Made by a program: the position numbers and the translations under genes. The notes under the pieces are model-generated. The model worked only from the letters and a program-made list of their open reading frames with translations, did not search any database and was not told where the DNA came from. Below are positions 21,708-32,323 of a stretch of DNA of 64,000 nt, piece after piece. The DNA is from Didymella arachidicola (lineage: Eukaryota > Ascomycota > Dothideomycetes > Pleosporales > Didymellaceae): contig CM049993.1 of the NCBI GenBank assembly GCA_016630955.3, positions 124,001 to 188,000 of the forward strand, in the 5' to 3' direction. Positions within the stretch are counted from its first letter, which is position 1, and each line of letters opens with the position of its first letter.

Positions 21708-22544
21708 ATGGCGGATTAAACAACCCCCTCCAGCTCGCCAGAGAGCAAGCCGCCTCCTCAGAACGTATCGTCTCTCGACTCTCTCGACTCCGATGAAGCA
21801 TACCGACTTAGGTCGGAAGCACTGGCGACAGATGCATCCCAACTGGAGGATGGCTACCTTCTGATCCCAAGGATCGTAGGCTCGTTCGCTGGCACCGGTA
21901 TTGTGGTGGTTGCGACTTACTTCCAGTTCCAGGCTTTTGCTGCCGTTCTCATGTCGGCAGTGCACCCAGACATCGGTCCCAGCGCCAATTTTGCTCTGGT
22001 GAGCACAGTCTGGAGTGCGGCCCAGCCCATTGCACTCTTGCTGTTTGGGCGCTTGGGCGATCCCTTTGGATGCCGCAATTTTGCACTCGGTTCATGTGCT
22101 CTCGCCATCCTCGGCGGCATCGTTGCCGCGACAGCCCAGTCTATCGAGACCCTGATTGGCGCTGAAGTGATTATGGGTATTGCATCTGGTGTGCCGGCGG
22201 CCTACCCTCTACTCGCAGGTGAGATTGTGAGCAACAAGCATAAATATCTGGGTACTGCTCTGGTCTTGCTTCCCAACGTCATCGCGACTGGCTTTGGGGC
22301 GTACATCGGACTGGCGCTCGTTCAGGTGGCAAACTGGAGGTGGGTCTTTTACATCTACATCATCATGATGAGCAAGCGAGTGCTTCCAAGCTGTTAAGCT
22401 CAGTGCTCCGCATAGCTGACTTGGTTTCCAGTCCCAGGTACAGCCCTGTGGATTTTTAACTATCATCCACCTTCATACACCCAGCTCCATGGCAAGAAAT
22501 CAAGCAAAATCGCTGAGCTGAAAAAGGTTGACAGGCGCTTTTGA
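21708..22544 (+). pseudogene. Truncated MFS transporter of the TRI12/siderophore-efflux type
   Basis: From the ATG at 21708 the frame meets a TAA at codon 4 (21717). After that it is open and protein-like: a polar N-terminal tail, then GYLLIPRIVGSFAGTG and about five MFS helices up to WRWVFYIYIIM. The MFS motif FGRLGDPFGCRN is visible. A second piece (PGTALWIFNYHPPSYTQLHG) follows after a stretch that ends in a good acceptor (TTTCCAG near 22432), but the donor position reads ATGAGC rather than GTGAGC. The frame ends at 22544, so more than half of the usual ~570-residue protein is absent. Early stop, damaged donor and 3' truncation all indicate a pseudogene. Family assignment rests on the YHPPSY and LHG motifs after helix 6. 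Confidence 0.7.
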
Positions 22545-22747
22545 GATGCGCTCGGTTTCCGTCACCCCTGCCGAAGACGCGAATTCTGTATGATGTATTA
22601 TCTGTTTTACTTGTGACATCCTTCTGAGGGTCTTCTCATCGCGACTTTCACCCTAGATCTTCACCTTGAGGTCGACCAGTCGGTCCAAGTCAGGTTTTGG
22701 AGGTAGTGTAAAGACCCTCGAACCTAGAGTATAACAACTGCGTGCAT

Positions 22748-23732
22748 CTACTTGAGCATCTCTTCGATGGTCTCCTCGAGCGGCTTCGGGCTGCGCCCCG
22801 CCTCTTTCAAGAAAGTCTCAAGCGTAGGGTCGTCGATCGCGCATTCACCGTCCTTGAGCGCATCGTATGAGCTGCTCCACCATTCGACACTCGCTCGTTC
22901 CGTTCCACGCTCCGTATAGTAGTCTTCGTACTCCTTCCTACTCACGACCTTCAACTTGACATCCTCGCCTCTCACCTTACTGACGATCTCCGCAATCTGT
23001 TGCAAGGTCCACGTCTTCCTCTGACTGAGGTAAAACGTCTTCCCACTCCACTCCCCGCTGGATGCTGCGAGTACCTTCGCCGTGCCGAACGCCATGTCAG
23101 CGATACTGGTCCAGCTCACAGGTCCATCACCTGCAACATACACCTCGGTCCTCGTCTCATCCTTGAGGCCAAAATAGTACCCGAAATACAATGGCCAGCT
23201 CTCATTATACAGCCCCTCCCTGATAATCGTAACGTTCACCTTGCCTGCGGCCTCAAGCTCGTGCAAGTATGCCTCGGTCCTAATGTGCGCACGCATCACG
23301 CCTGCTCGACTGGGGTTGCCGAACGCGAGCGAGGTATAATAGATGTGCGACACGTTGGCGTCAAGGGCAGCATCGATAGCGGCGCGGTGGTGCTTCTCGC
23401 GGCCTTGCCAGAGGGGCGCATTATTGTAGTCCATTTCTATGCGCGGTGTGGAGACGAGGAATAACTTGGAGCAGCCCTTATAGGCCTCCGCGAGCGAGGA
23501 GGGGTCATGGAAGTTCGCCTGGCGAAGAGTGATTGACCGGGCACGAAGGTTGTCGAAGAGTAAAGCACTGGGGTCGGAGGATGTCTGGGGTATGTGAGTA
23601 TTGCGTGAGAATGAGTGAGGGCTGACTAACGCAAACGACCAGCTCTTTAGGATCGATCAGCTTGTTCTCGAGGATGGCGTGTAGCACCGCACCGCCGAGC
23701 TTGCCTGTAGCGCTTGTGAGAGCAATGGCCAT
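22748..23732 (-). CDS. NmrA-like NAD(P)-binding protein
   Basis: Atypical SDR of the NmrA/isoflavone-reductase-like group; such proteins sense or reduce using NAD(P), and some are redox regulators. Exon 1 is 23631-23732 (34 codons, MAIALTSATGKLGGAVL) and exon 2 is 22748-23584, with a 46-nt intron (GTTAGT...CCCCAG), giving 312 residues. The N-terminal glycine motif (TSATGKLGG) is intact, followed by CTSSDPSALL and LFLVSTPRIE, typical of the family. The central IREGLYNESWPLYFGYYF and the helical C-terminus fit quinone-oxidoreductase-like members. It sits between two broken genes yet shows no lesion itself. Confidence 0.87.
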
Positions 23733-24336
23733 AGTTGGTAATCTGCGTATTGGGCGTGTAAATCAAAGCGCAGATGCGAGAGCGGTAGCTAGCTGTGGGC
23801 AGTCGCAATTGGTATAATTATTAATTGACGATGAGGTCATTGCTCAGGGTCCGCTCGGCAGTTGCAGCTCGAAAAGCCGATTCGCAAAGCGTCAGTATCC
23901 TATTTCCAGGCCATCCTTAAGAGACAGACTGAGGGGTTTCTAGGGGAACCTTTGTCAAGCCTGCTTTGTCACGGAGGCTGAGCCGCATGGAGGGTAAGTA
24001 AGATGTTGGCTGATCTGCAGGCTCCTCAACGCCTTCGCGCCGGGACCATCCGTTCCATACTATTATCTATTTGTGGTGCATGACTCGGCGGCATCACATG
24101 ACTTCGAAGAAGTATTCCACGATCGTCTTGTCATGATGTCCATCTGTCAGCACTACAGGGCAGCTTTTACGCTTAGGCATAGAATACGGGCTCCTAGCAT
24201 GCGATTCAAGTATATATCTCTCGGTTTGTCGCAGCCAACTGCAGAAATGAACACGCGCAAATTTAGGCACATTGAGGATATTTCACCATGATTGAGGTCT
24301 TGATTGCGTGGAGCATTTGGATTTGTAGGTCTCTGA
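23733..24336. other. Intergenic region upstream of the NmrA-like gene
   Basis: No gene seen. Holds the promoter of the NmrA-like gene and the 3' flank of the broken tyrosinase. Confidence 0.4.
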
Positions 24337-25536
24337 TCAGGCGTGTATGTAGCAGAATGGCCCTGAAAGTGTGCTCATCGCTTCATCGATGGTGATGTTC
24401 GGGAAGCTAACGTGCCCAAGATACAGTTCGTCTTGGAGCGTCGCATTACGAGTAGGTGGCTGGGTTAGAAATGTCAAGGTACCAGCGATGACGTGAGCTC
24501 GCTTTTTCACATCCATATTCTGCCAAATTCACTAGACCCTGTCAATCATGCCCTGGGATCTGTCAGTTACATTGGCCAGTCGGGGGCAATGAAGCACTGA
24601 CATGGTGCAAAAAGAATGCTGGATCAGCAGGTGAGTTGTAAAGGTCAGAACCTGCGTCTCCACCAATGGTGTAGTGTCCACCACTGTGAATACCAACAGA
24701 CCCGGGGATGAAATTCTGCATTAGGTCCTTGAAGCTTTTGATGTCGGTGCTATTCTTGATGAGAAAAGCAACTCTATCATCGATCGTCTCCGCGGCAGCC
24801 TGCTTGCTTATGTCACGGCTCAAACTATGTGGGTTGTAGCCGAGCCCGTTGGTCTGTGGGTTGGGCTTGACTCCAGCTAGATGGTTCTGCAAAGGACCCA
24901 TGTTAACCTTTCCAGCACGCTAAAGCATATCTTCTCCACTGAAATTACTCCTTTACAGGCCCAGACTTGAAGCGGCCACCTCCATCAGCGGGCTGAAGCG
25001 TCACAAAGTAGCGGGCATCGCTGAGAAAGCAGGAAGCATTGCGTCCTGCAATGTATGAGCCATCTCCCGATAGACTCGTCTCACTGCCATCAAACGAGAG
25101 CGACTTAGTCGGATCATTCGCCCACCAAGGCCAGCTGTAATACGGTTGATAGCCTCTGTAGCCACACTCGTTGCGAAGTACTTGCTCATATGCCCATGTG
25201 TAGTAGCGATGCCAGGCAAGAAAGTTGCCAGTCCCATGTATTTTCAAAGTCTGCGGGATGTGTAACGACGAAATCGTCGTATCTACTCTTTGCGCCAGCT
25301 GCAATTGCAGCAGATGTCTTAGCTGGCTTCTTCGCCAGGCAATTGACCGCATTGATGGAGTTTAATTTTTCATTACGGTTCAAGAAAGACCTGGAAACGC
25401 ATCAGTAGCGCTTCTGAGACTAACAGACGCAACGTACCACTCGCGCCGTACGGACACATTTTCGAGCGTACATAGCTTCCGTACTAGTCTCATCTTGTGT
25501 CTTTGGAAGCGTGTGGTCATACAGTAGACCGAGCAT
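24337..25536 (-). pseudogene. Tyrosinase (type-3 copper oxidase), broken
   Basis: Homology to fungal tyrosinases/polyphenol oxidases runs through several exons: GTGNFLAWHRYYTWAYEQVL (second copper-A His region), YQPYYSWPWWAND, and IHSGGHYTIGGDAG. Next come DPAFFLHH (copper-B histidines) and a C-terminal part ending at 24337. Introns at about 24905-24960 and 24553-24601 have usable ends. Lesions are clear. After the MIDRV that follows the copper-B site come two consecutive stops, TAG TGA at 24529-24534, where the family has two tryptophans. A one-base frame change near 25255 separates DDFVVTH from the TLKIHGTG segment. A further frame change lies near 25455 before the RREW-type start of the domain. 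No signal peptide is visible. A working oxidase cannot be made from this copy without recoding. Confidence 0.82.
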
Positions 25537-25589
25537 GAACGGACGTTCTTCGATGGAGAACTTTCTACTCCTTCGGAGCTTGTTAAAGT

Positions 25590-27095
25590 CTATACATTGA
25601 CACTATCTGTCGCAAGCTTCGTTTTCCTCCTTCCGGTAGAAAGCACACAAGGCACCACTCCCGACGAACAAAACAGCCCCATAGCAACAGTTGTCCACTT
25701 CCACCCCGCACCATCCATTAACCCACCTGCTGCCAGCGGTCCAAGCACGCCCGCTGCAGCCAGGGAACAGTTCATCAGGCTAAAACTACTTGCATAAAGA
25801 TCTAGTCCGGTAGCCGCACCTACATCTTCAGCCACGAACGAGCACTCCGCCCCCAGCGGACTCAGAAAGAAAACAAGCCCAGTGCCAACCAGTGTAAGAA
25901 GTGCACAGAGCAAGACCTTCTGCGACAAAGAGTCATGGTCCACAAACCTCAACAAGACCAGCAGCGGAGCAGTGCTGCAAAAGCCGCCCATGGCGACCCA
26001 GCGAGCGCCAAATCTGTCGGACAGCCATCCTGCAACAGAACCTCCAAATGCTGGGATCGCGATACAGAGAAAGAGCAGCCCGGCAGGTAGCGCGGTCCAG
26101 GAGAATGTGTGGTGCACAAAAAGAGGCAGGATAGAGCAGAGCGAGGCCACGAGGCATTCGTTGATAAAGATACCGTACATTGCAGCAAGCAAGCGCGGTG
26201 AGCAGAGAAGGGTCAGGATGCCTGGGAAGCGGGCTTGCTTTCGAGGCGCAGTCGAGATGGAAGATTTACTCGCGATGTCGGAGTCTTTGGCAGGGTGGTC
26301 TGAGATGACCGTGGTGCTGCTTTGCGAATTTGGCTTCTCCTCAAGGGTCTCGGAGGGGGCAGCAGCCTCGATGACGACAGCGTTGGTGGGTACCTTCCTG
26401 GGCGGCTCGTTCATCAGCATTCGAAGGATGATATCGAAGGTGCCAAGACTGATCATGGTGGCGAAGATGGCGAGTTTGCCCGCTTTGTCGTAGATGATGC
26501 CGCCGAGCATGGGGCTGATGATCATGCCGATATTGTTGCAGCTCATGGCAGTGCCCATCCACTGGCCGACCTCGTCTTTGCCGACTGAGTCTACCAGTAC
26601 TGCGAGGCCGACGGTGTACAAGATGGACGAAGACAGACCCTGGAGAATGCGGCTGCAGATGAGCATGGCAATGTTGTTGGAGAAACCAAAGAGAAAGCTT
26701 CCCGCAGTGATAAGAACAATGCCGAGATACCACGGAACACGACGGGATCGTGCCCTGTCGACATACCATGCGCAGCAGGCTGTATGAAGTAAGGGTAGCC
26801 CAATATCTGAGGGCTAGGTGCACTCACGAGCACCGAAGAAGTCTGAAATAGAGAACGCCGCTATGAGCAACGATGTCGATATCTGAACTGAATGCTGTTA
26901 ATCGGTTGACATTATTGAATCTTGCGTAGACTTACCATTGTTCTTCGTGACCAGATTCTCATCCTGCAACAGGAATGGTATGACTGGTGCTACGAGTCCG
27001 TACGTGAAACCATCAGTTAGGCACGCAGTGCATATCGTGAATACAATGAAGGCTTTCGAGCTCCTAAAGGCTGACAAGCGGGAAACGAGGGTCAT
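25590..27095 (-). CDS. MFS transporter, drug/amine antiporter type (VMAT-like)
   Basis: Twelve-helix major facilitator, probably proton-coupled export at the plasma or vacuolar membrane; substrate unknown. Exons are 26936-27095, 26828-26887 and 25590-26779, with short introns (48 and 42 nt), giving 469 residues. The start is the ATG at 27095 (MTLVSRLSAFRSSKAF). Helix 1 is followed by the VAPVIPFLL motif. The loop 2-3 region reads WYVDRARSRRVPW, and helix 5 carries SPMLGGIIYDKAG, like motif C of SLC18/DHA1-type antiporters. A Ser/Pro-rich central cytosolic loop separates the two halves. All frames are open, so this member of the accessory stretch is intact. It lies 5' of, and on the same strand as, the broken tyrosinase. 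Confidence 0.87.
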
Positions 27096-28082
27096 CTTCA
27101 GCTGGTCTGTCAGTCTGTGATGGTCAATGACATGTGCAGTATCGTCCAAGCTTGTTCATATAGGAAGTTTCGTCATCCCTGAAATCCATATTGGACAGCT
27201 GAGATTGCTTTTTAAGGCCACAAGATCTTTGGCGGCTCTTTATCCAGCGCATGACATGTTAGCCGCTGGTCTATTCTTTGGCGGGCGCTCCGGTCCAAGC
27301 ATCGAAGCTTTTCGCTTGTCAGTCGACCTGTTTCCAGCTGCGCCAGTTATGGTCCCATGCTAATATAGGTTAGGGTGCTCGACCTTCGCCGCATTGGGCG
27401 GCTGCGCGCGCAAGCTAATCCAACTACCAGCTGATCGCGTCTCTCACCGACCCCCGGCAAGTGCCGTGGAATTTGGGTGGGTGCGGGAGTGCCGGCCCTC
27501 CCGCAGGTCCAGACCCAACTCCAGGAACTGGGGACATTATAAGAAACGAAGTTATTGGAATGCTTGGACTCGAGAACAACGATGGAAGCGTCCCAAGTAA
27601 ACGGAATCAGCGGTGTCAGATTTAAGCGAGAGAGAAACGAATAGAGATCAAGCAGACCTTGCCGTGGCGTTGCAGCTGAGACGATGCTGTTCAGCTCATC
27701 CACGATGTGGCGTGCACCAAATGCGGCCACCTGCCTCGAAATATTCGGCCCGTTACAATTAGCTGGTCGTGCGCGAAGTCCGTTCTGGCCATATTGGTCC
27801 CGAATGATCGGTGCAGCAGGGGAGATGCCAGATGGTGAACTTCTTCGAGTAGAAGGGCTTGTAGCTGAAGTCTCGGTCGCGTATAAGACGTTATAGCGGA
27901 GTGGATTTGATCATTTGAAGCCTTCCGTTATTGCCCCTTTCTTGCGATATCCGTAGACTGTGCATATTCATATACGAAGTTGTCGTACTCAGACCAGCTC
28001 AAAAAGATAAGATCCATCAGTTGACTGACACAATATCTCTTCCTACCTTCAACCTCCTCACCAATAACGGGTTCTTATCAGC
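27096..28082. other. Divergent intergenic region
   Basis: Promoter region shared by the MFS gene (-) and the PhyH dioxygenase gene (+). A minus-strand frame at 27347-27730 has a protein-like N-terminal half (HIVDELNSIVSAATPRQG) but no ATG and no family resemblance. It could be a decayed exon; I do not call it. Confidence 0.4.
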
Positions 28083-29153
28083 ATGGCACCAGCACTGCTG
28101 GATGACGACTACAGCTCGGCGAAAGCATCAAGAAAAGCGAAGACTGTCACCACGGAAATCAGAGTGGTACCCGCTGTTGAAGAACTCGAGTTTGATGTGT
28201 ATTTGAGCGAAGGCAAACTCGTTACCGACATCGCACGGAGTCTGAAGAATTCCGGCGGCTGTATCGTTCGAGGCATGTACCAGCAACCTACTTTGGATGC
28301 GCTGGAGTCGGAGATACGTCCGCACCTCGAAGCAGTTCAAAAAGCAGACCAAAAGCGAGACGATTTTGTGCCGTCGACGACACGTCTGGTGACTGGTCTG
28401 CTCAGCAAGTCGCGGACATATGCACTGTCAATTGCGGGCAGTGCTCTCTGGCACCGCGTCTGTGAAGAGTTCCTAACAAGTCGCCTGAACAATTCCTGGG
28501 TAAGTGAGCATTCTGGAAGTTCCGTTGCTCTTACTGATGTCCAGAAGCATGGAAATGAAGCGCGGAGCAGCAAAAGCTTGCCACAGCTCAGCACAACTGT
28601 GACCTTCTCCGTCGGTCCCGGGACGAAGGCGCAAGGCCTCCATCGAGACGACGATATCTACCATACTCAGCACCCCGCGAGCGACAAACATCAACAGGGT
28701 CGAGACAACATGCTGTGCTTGTTCGTTGCCGGCAAACAATGTACAAAGCGCAACGGTGCCACTCGCATCGTACCTGGGAGTCACCTCTGGGATTTCATGG
28801 TGCCACCACCCAGCTACACCGAGTCGCCAGAGCTGTTTGCTCATGCTGAGATGATGCCGGGTGACGCCTTCTTCATGCTTGGTGGTGTTTATCATGGCGC
28901 AGGTTCGAACATCACGAAAGAGGAGGAACGGCTCGTCTATGCCGCATTTGCAACCCGGGGATACTTGAGGCAGGAAGAGAACCAGTATCTTGCAAATGAT
29001 TTGAGCAAGATCGCCGAATTGCCTGTACATGTCCAGAGGTTCGCTGGCTTTGGTTCAAGCAAGCCGTACATGGGATGGGTTGGCAACGGCATGGAGGAGC
29101 CAGTAAAAATGCTGAACCCGGGCGTAGAGGTGGAAGAGGCTGATTTCTGGTAA
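28083..29153 (+). CDS. Phytanoyl-CoA dioxygenase (PhyH) family Fe(II)/2-oxoglutarate oxygenase
   Basis: Non-heme iron, 2-oxoglutarate-dependent oxygenase of the group that includes fungal secondary-metabolism enzymes; substrate unknown. Single ATG frame of 356 codons from 28083 (MAPALLDDDYSS). A 45-nt stretch at 28500-28544 has intron ends (GTAAGT...CCAG) and is in frame without a stop; removal gives 341 residues. Iron ligands are His and Asp of LHRDDD (about residues 172 and 174 after splicing) and the distal His in GGVYHGAGSN. The Arg of NGATRIVPGSHLWD lies in the family's conserved GATxxxPGSH turn, and the 2-oxoglutarate-binding Arg is probably nearer the C-terminus (EERLVYAAFATRGY). No signal peptide. 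The gene is intact and diverges from the MFS gene, so the two might belong to one small cluster; this is inference from position only. Confidence 0.88.
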   Translation: MAPALLDDDYSSAKASRKAKTVTTEIRVVPAVEELEFDVYLSEGKLVTDIARSLKNSGGCIVRGMYQQPTLDALESEIRPHLEAVQKADQKRDDFVPSTTRLVTGLLSKSRTYALSIAGSALWHRVCEEFLTSRLNNSWVSEHSGSSVALTDVQKHGNEARSSKSLPQLSTTVTFSVGPGTKAQGLHRDDDIYHTQHPASDKHQQGRDNMLCLFVAGKQCTKRNGATRIVPGSHLWDFMVPPPSYTESPELFAHAEMMPGDAFFMLGGVYHGAGSNITKEEERLVYAAFATRGYLRQEENQYLANDLSKIAELPVHVQRFAGFGSSKPYMGWVGNGMEEPVKMLNPGVEVEEADFW

Positions 29154-29554
29154 GCGTCACTGTCGCATAAATGACTCTGCTTGCCAGCCGCCAGCCAAAG
29201 GTCATTCAGTTTCCTTGGAGGTTTCGTGCAGGCGCTCACGGGTCGGTGTCCTTCATAGTTCGATACCCAATGTCAGCTTCCATCTAGATTCAATCATCAG
29301 AAGCCTCGATGCCTCACATCTCAATGTTGCAGAATAAAATCATGAGGGGTGGAGGATAGAGTCAGCCAGGTTTGCGACAGGGGAGGAAGGCAAGGCGGGC
29401 GCTTAAGTGGCTAGCGCCAGTCCACTATTTGTCGCCGAATCGGAGTTCGTCATACCTATCTCCCAAACTTTCCGGGGTGAACAGTCACAGCAGTAACATA
29501 ACACATTTAACCACTCTTCTTTCATTGTACTGTTCTTTTCGTGCAAACACAACA
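29154..29554. other. Intergenic region upstream of argininosuccinate lyase
   Basis: Promoter/leader of the next gene; no coding signal. No uORF or control site can be named with confidence. Confidence 0.45.
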
Positions 29555-31034
29555 ATGGCTTCAGAAAAGAAAGTCGCTGAGAACATGCTCTGGGGAGGCC
29601 GCTTCACACGTAAGTTTCGCGGTCAATTGACTCAATGGCTTGTCTTTTGAGATTCGTCTCAACCACTGTCGGCCACAGACTGATTTTCGTACAGAGGGCC
29701 TTGACCCTGTTATGGAGCAATACAACGCGTCACTCCCGTACGACCGTCTCTTCTACGCTGAGGACATTGCTGGCTCAATTGCGTTTGCCCGTGCCAACAA
29801 GAACAATGGTATCCTCACCTCCGACGAGTTTGCTGCCATAGAGAAGGGCTTTGTCCAGATTAAGGAAGAGTGGGCGAACAATACCTTCGAGGTCAAAGCG
29901 AATGATGAGGACATCCACACAGCCAACGAGCGCAGGCTGAGCGAGATCATTGGCAAGGATATTGGCGGTAAGCTTCATACGGGGCGAAGCAGGAACGAGC
30001 AGGTCGCGACCGACATGCGTCTTTGGCTGCGGTCTCAGCTACACATCCTCGAGGGTTATCTGAAACAGCTGATTCAGACCTCTGTTCAGCGCGCAGAGGC
30101 TGAGATAGACGTTCTGATGCCCGGCTATACGCATCTGCAAAAGGCGCAGCCTATTCGGTGGGCACATTTCATCCTTGGTCACGCGACTGCGTTCTCCCAA
30201 GAGCTCGAACGCCTGCAAGAGGTCATCAAGCGCGTTAACCGCTCTCCCCTTGGCTGCGGTGCGCTCGCCGGAAACCCTTTCAATATCGACCGTCATGCTA
30301 TGGCAAAGGAGCTCGGCTTCGATGGCCTTCTTCCGAACTCCTTGAACGCTGTTGGCGATCGCGACTTCGTCTTCGAGACACTACAGTGGGGTTCAAGTCT
30401 CATGTTGAAGCTGTCTCGATGGGCCGAGGACCTTATCATCTATTCGAGCCTCGAGTTTGGCTTCGTTCGCCTCGCAGACGCATACTCAACAGGCAGTTCT
30501 CTGATGCCGCAGAAGAAGAACGCTGACTCCCTTGAGCTCATTCGCGGAAAGAGCGGCCGCGCTTTTGGACATATGGCCGGTTTGTACGTGACTATCAAGG
30601 GCCTGCCTACAACATACAACAAGGATTTGCAGGAATCTGTTGAGCCATTGATCGATCACATCAAGACCGTCGGTGATTCTCTCCAGATCGCTACTGGTGT
30701 CATCTCCACGTTGACTATCAACAAGGAGAAGATGTACGCTGCGTTAGCCCCCGAGATGCTTGCCACGGAGTTTGCAGACTATCTTGTCAGGAAAGGCGTG
30801 CCGTTCCGCGAGGGCCACCACATCTCCGGTCGTGTAGTCGCAGCGGCTGAGGACAACGACATACCCATGGACAAGCTCAGCCTTGAGCAGCTGAAGGCTA
30901 TCGACTCGAGGTTGGGCGACGATGTCGTCGAGTGTCTCGACTACGAGCGTGCTGTAGAACTGAAGAACGCCACGGGTGGTACGAGCAAGAGCGCGTGCCT
31001 CGAGCAGATAGCGATCATGAAGGAGGCTTTGTAG
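29555..31034 (+). CDS. ARG4: Argininosuccinate lyase
   Basis: Last step of arginine synthesis: cleaves argininosuccinate to arginine and fumarate; homotetramer in the cytosol. Exon 1 is 29555-29609 (MASEKKVAENMLWGGRF) and exon 2 is 29695-31034, with an 85-nt intron (GTAAGT...TACAG), giving 464 residues, the standard length. An inner frame starting at 29640 inside the intron is not the true N-terminus. The fumarase/aspartase superfamily signature GSSLMPQKKN is present near residue 285. HTGRSRNEQ and GYTHLQKAQP, which carry the substrate-binding and catalytic residues, are also present. The gene is intact. The symbol follows yeast. Confidence 0.95.
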
Positions 31035-31394
31035 AATGCGCCGCCGCCGACGAACAATGTACCCCTAAAATCGAACAACGCACTAGCGGAATCGAGCAGC
31101 TTCACGCCAACGTTACAAACTTCATTGCCGAGATTGAATGCCTCGTCAGTCAAACCGACAACCCTGTCTCGGAAGTCTCAGAACTTGCGGCCACATCCCG
31201 AATCTGGGCGGCGCTAACCGGCGAAAGACATTACTATAAAGGGCCTGTTGGAGAATTACCACAGTTTCTAGCTTATAGACCAGAGAAACAATCTCTAAAG
31301 CAAATTTAAAGATACCCCCAACCAGCAAGATATCACCCACTAATCTAAGACTGTTGCAGCTTACAAAATACTTTTTCGATTGCAAAGCACTCGG
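31035..31394. other. 3' flank of argininosuccinate lyase
   Basis: No gene seen; convergent with the small Cys-rich relic. Confidence 0.4.
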
Positions 31395-31673
31395 TCAACG
31401 GCTTTCACAATTTTCCAAAGCAGTTTTGGGTGTTGAGACAACGCCTTGATCCTCCTCTTTCCTACTAAGTGACTTTATGATTGCTCGCACATCCTTGCTC
31501 CGCCAGTCTTTCGCGGCTAATGTCTTGTAGGCGACGGTGTCAACGCAATCGATGTGGTGAGTCTCGTAGCAGTTCCAGAAACAACTCTAGCAGATCCAAC
31601 CGTGTAGCGTTTCGGTGCGTTCGCAGGATGGACAGTACCATCCTCCTTTACTTGTGTTGAAGTTCTGTGGCAT
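31395..31673 (-). pseudogene. Small Cys-rich (zinc-ribbon-like) protein, possible pseudogene
   Basis: From the ATG at 31673 the frame reads MPQNFNTSKGGWYCPSCERT and continues with further Cys and His (GWIC, SCFWNCYETHHIDC). It then has a charged helical C-terminus to a TGA at 31395. The Cys-X2-Cys pairs suggest a small zinc-binding fold. One TAG at 31587-31589 interrupts it between two Cys motifs. Either this is a nonsense mutation or the exon structure differs; I cannot find an intron that removes it neatly. More N-terminal sequence may lie upstream (protein-like frame to about 31990), without an ATG. No family named. Confidence 0.35.
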
Positions 31674-32323
31674 CACCAAAGTGTGGTGTATTGATTAAAG
31701 AACTATGGCTGAAAGTTGTGGATTTATCCCAGGGTTTTTGAAGTGTGAGAGTAATGGATATTGTCACATAGGGATGCTGCAAGCTTCAGTGCCCAGTTAA
31801 TGCGATTTGGACAGACAGGTAATGAACCTGTGATCGTCGCAGAGTTGGCACATTTTGTGAACTGGGTGTAGTATTGGTCTTGTTCAATTGTTTTCACTTT
31901 CAGATTGCCGTATATAGACGTACAAGCTTGTCGTAGCTGCGCAATAGGCTGATACAACTGGGTCGTATGATTGTGAAATAGTGTCACTTCCACATCGCTC
32001 AAGCTTCACGAAGCAAAAGCCTCACTCGGTATGTACCGCCAACTTCGAGCCGCAGATTCAGGTAAAATCCAAAGCGGTAGATACTGGGCGAATTCCCTCT
32101 TTCGCGCACCTCTCCGACCCAGTGAAGGGGCGGACGCATTGCGGACATGGCGTAGGTAGCCCCAAGTCCTTTGCGTGCGCGATGAAGAAGAGACCGCTGA
32201 CGTGGGTCGAAGATTTTGTCTATGGAGCCGTTACGTAAGCTTTCGTAAACGCGCTAGAGTGAGGTTCCGTGCTCGGGGCACGGCCCCCCGCCAATTTTCA
32301 CAACATCTCGACGCGCACCCACG
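31674..32323. other. Intergenic region upstream of the Rab escort protein gene
   Basis: Contains a minus-strand open frame (31724-32002) without ATG that may belong to the Cys-rich relic, and the promoter of the next gene. Nothing else seen. Confidence 0.35.

Noticed and set aside
27347..27730. Protein-like minus-strand frame between the MFS and PhyH genes
   Set aside because: No ATG, no splice partner found and the second half is compositionally random; noted in the intergenic entry only.
29640..29694. Alternative ATG-like start of argininosuccinate lyase at 29640
   Set aside because: It lies in the intron; the spliced model from 29555 gives the family N-terminus LWGGRF and the standard length.
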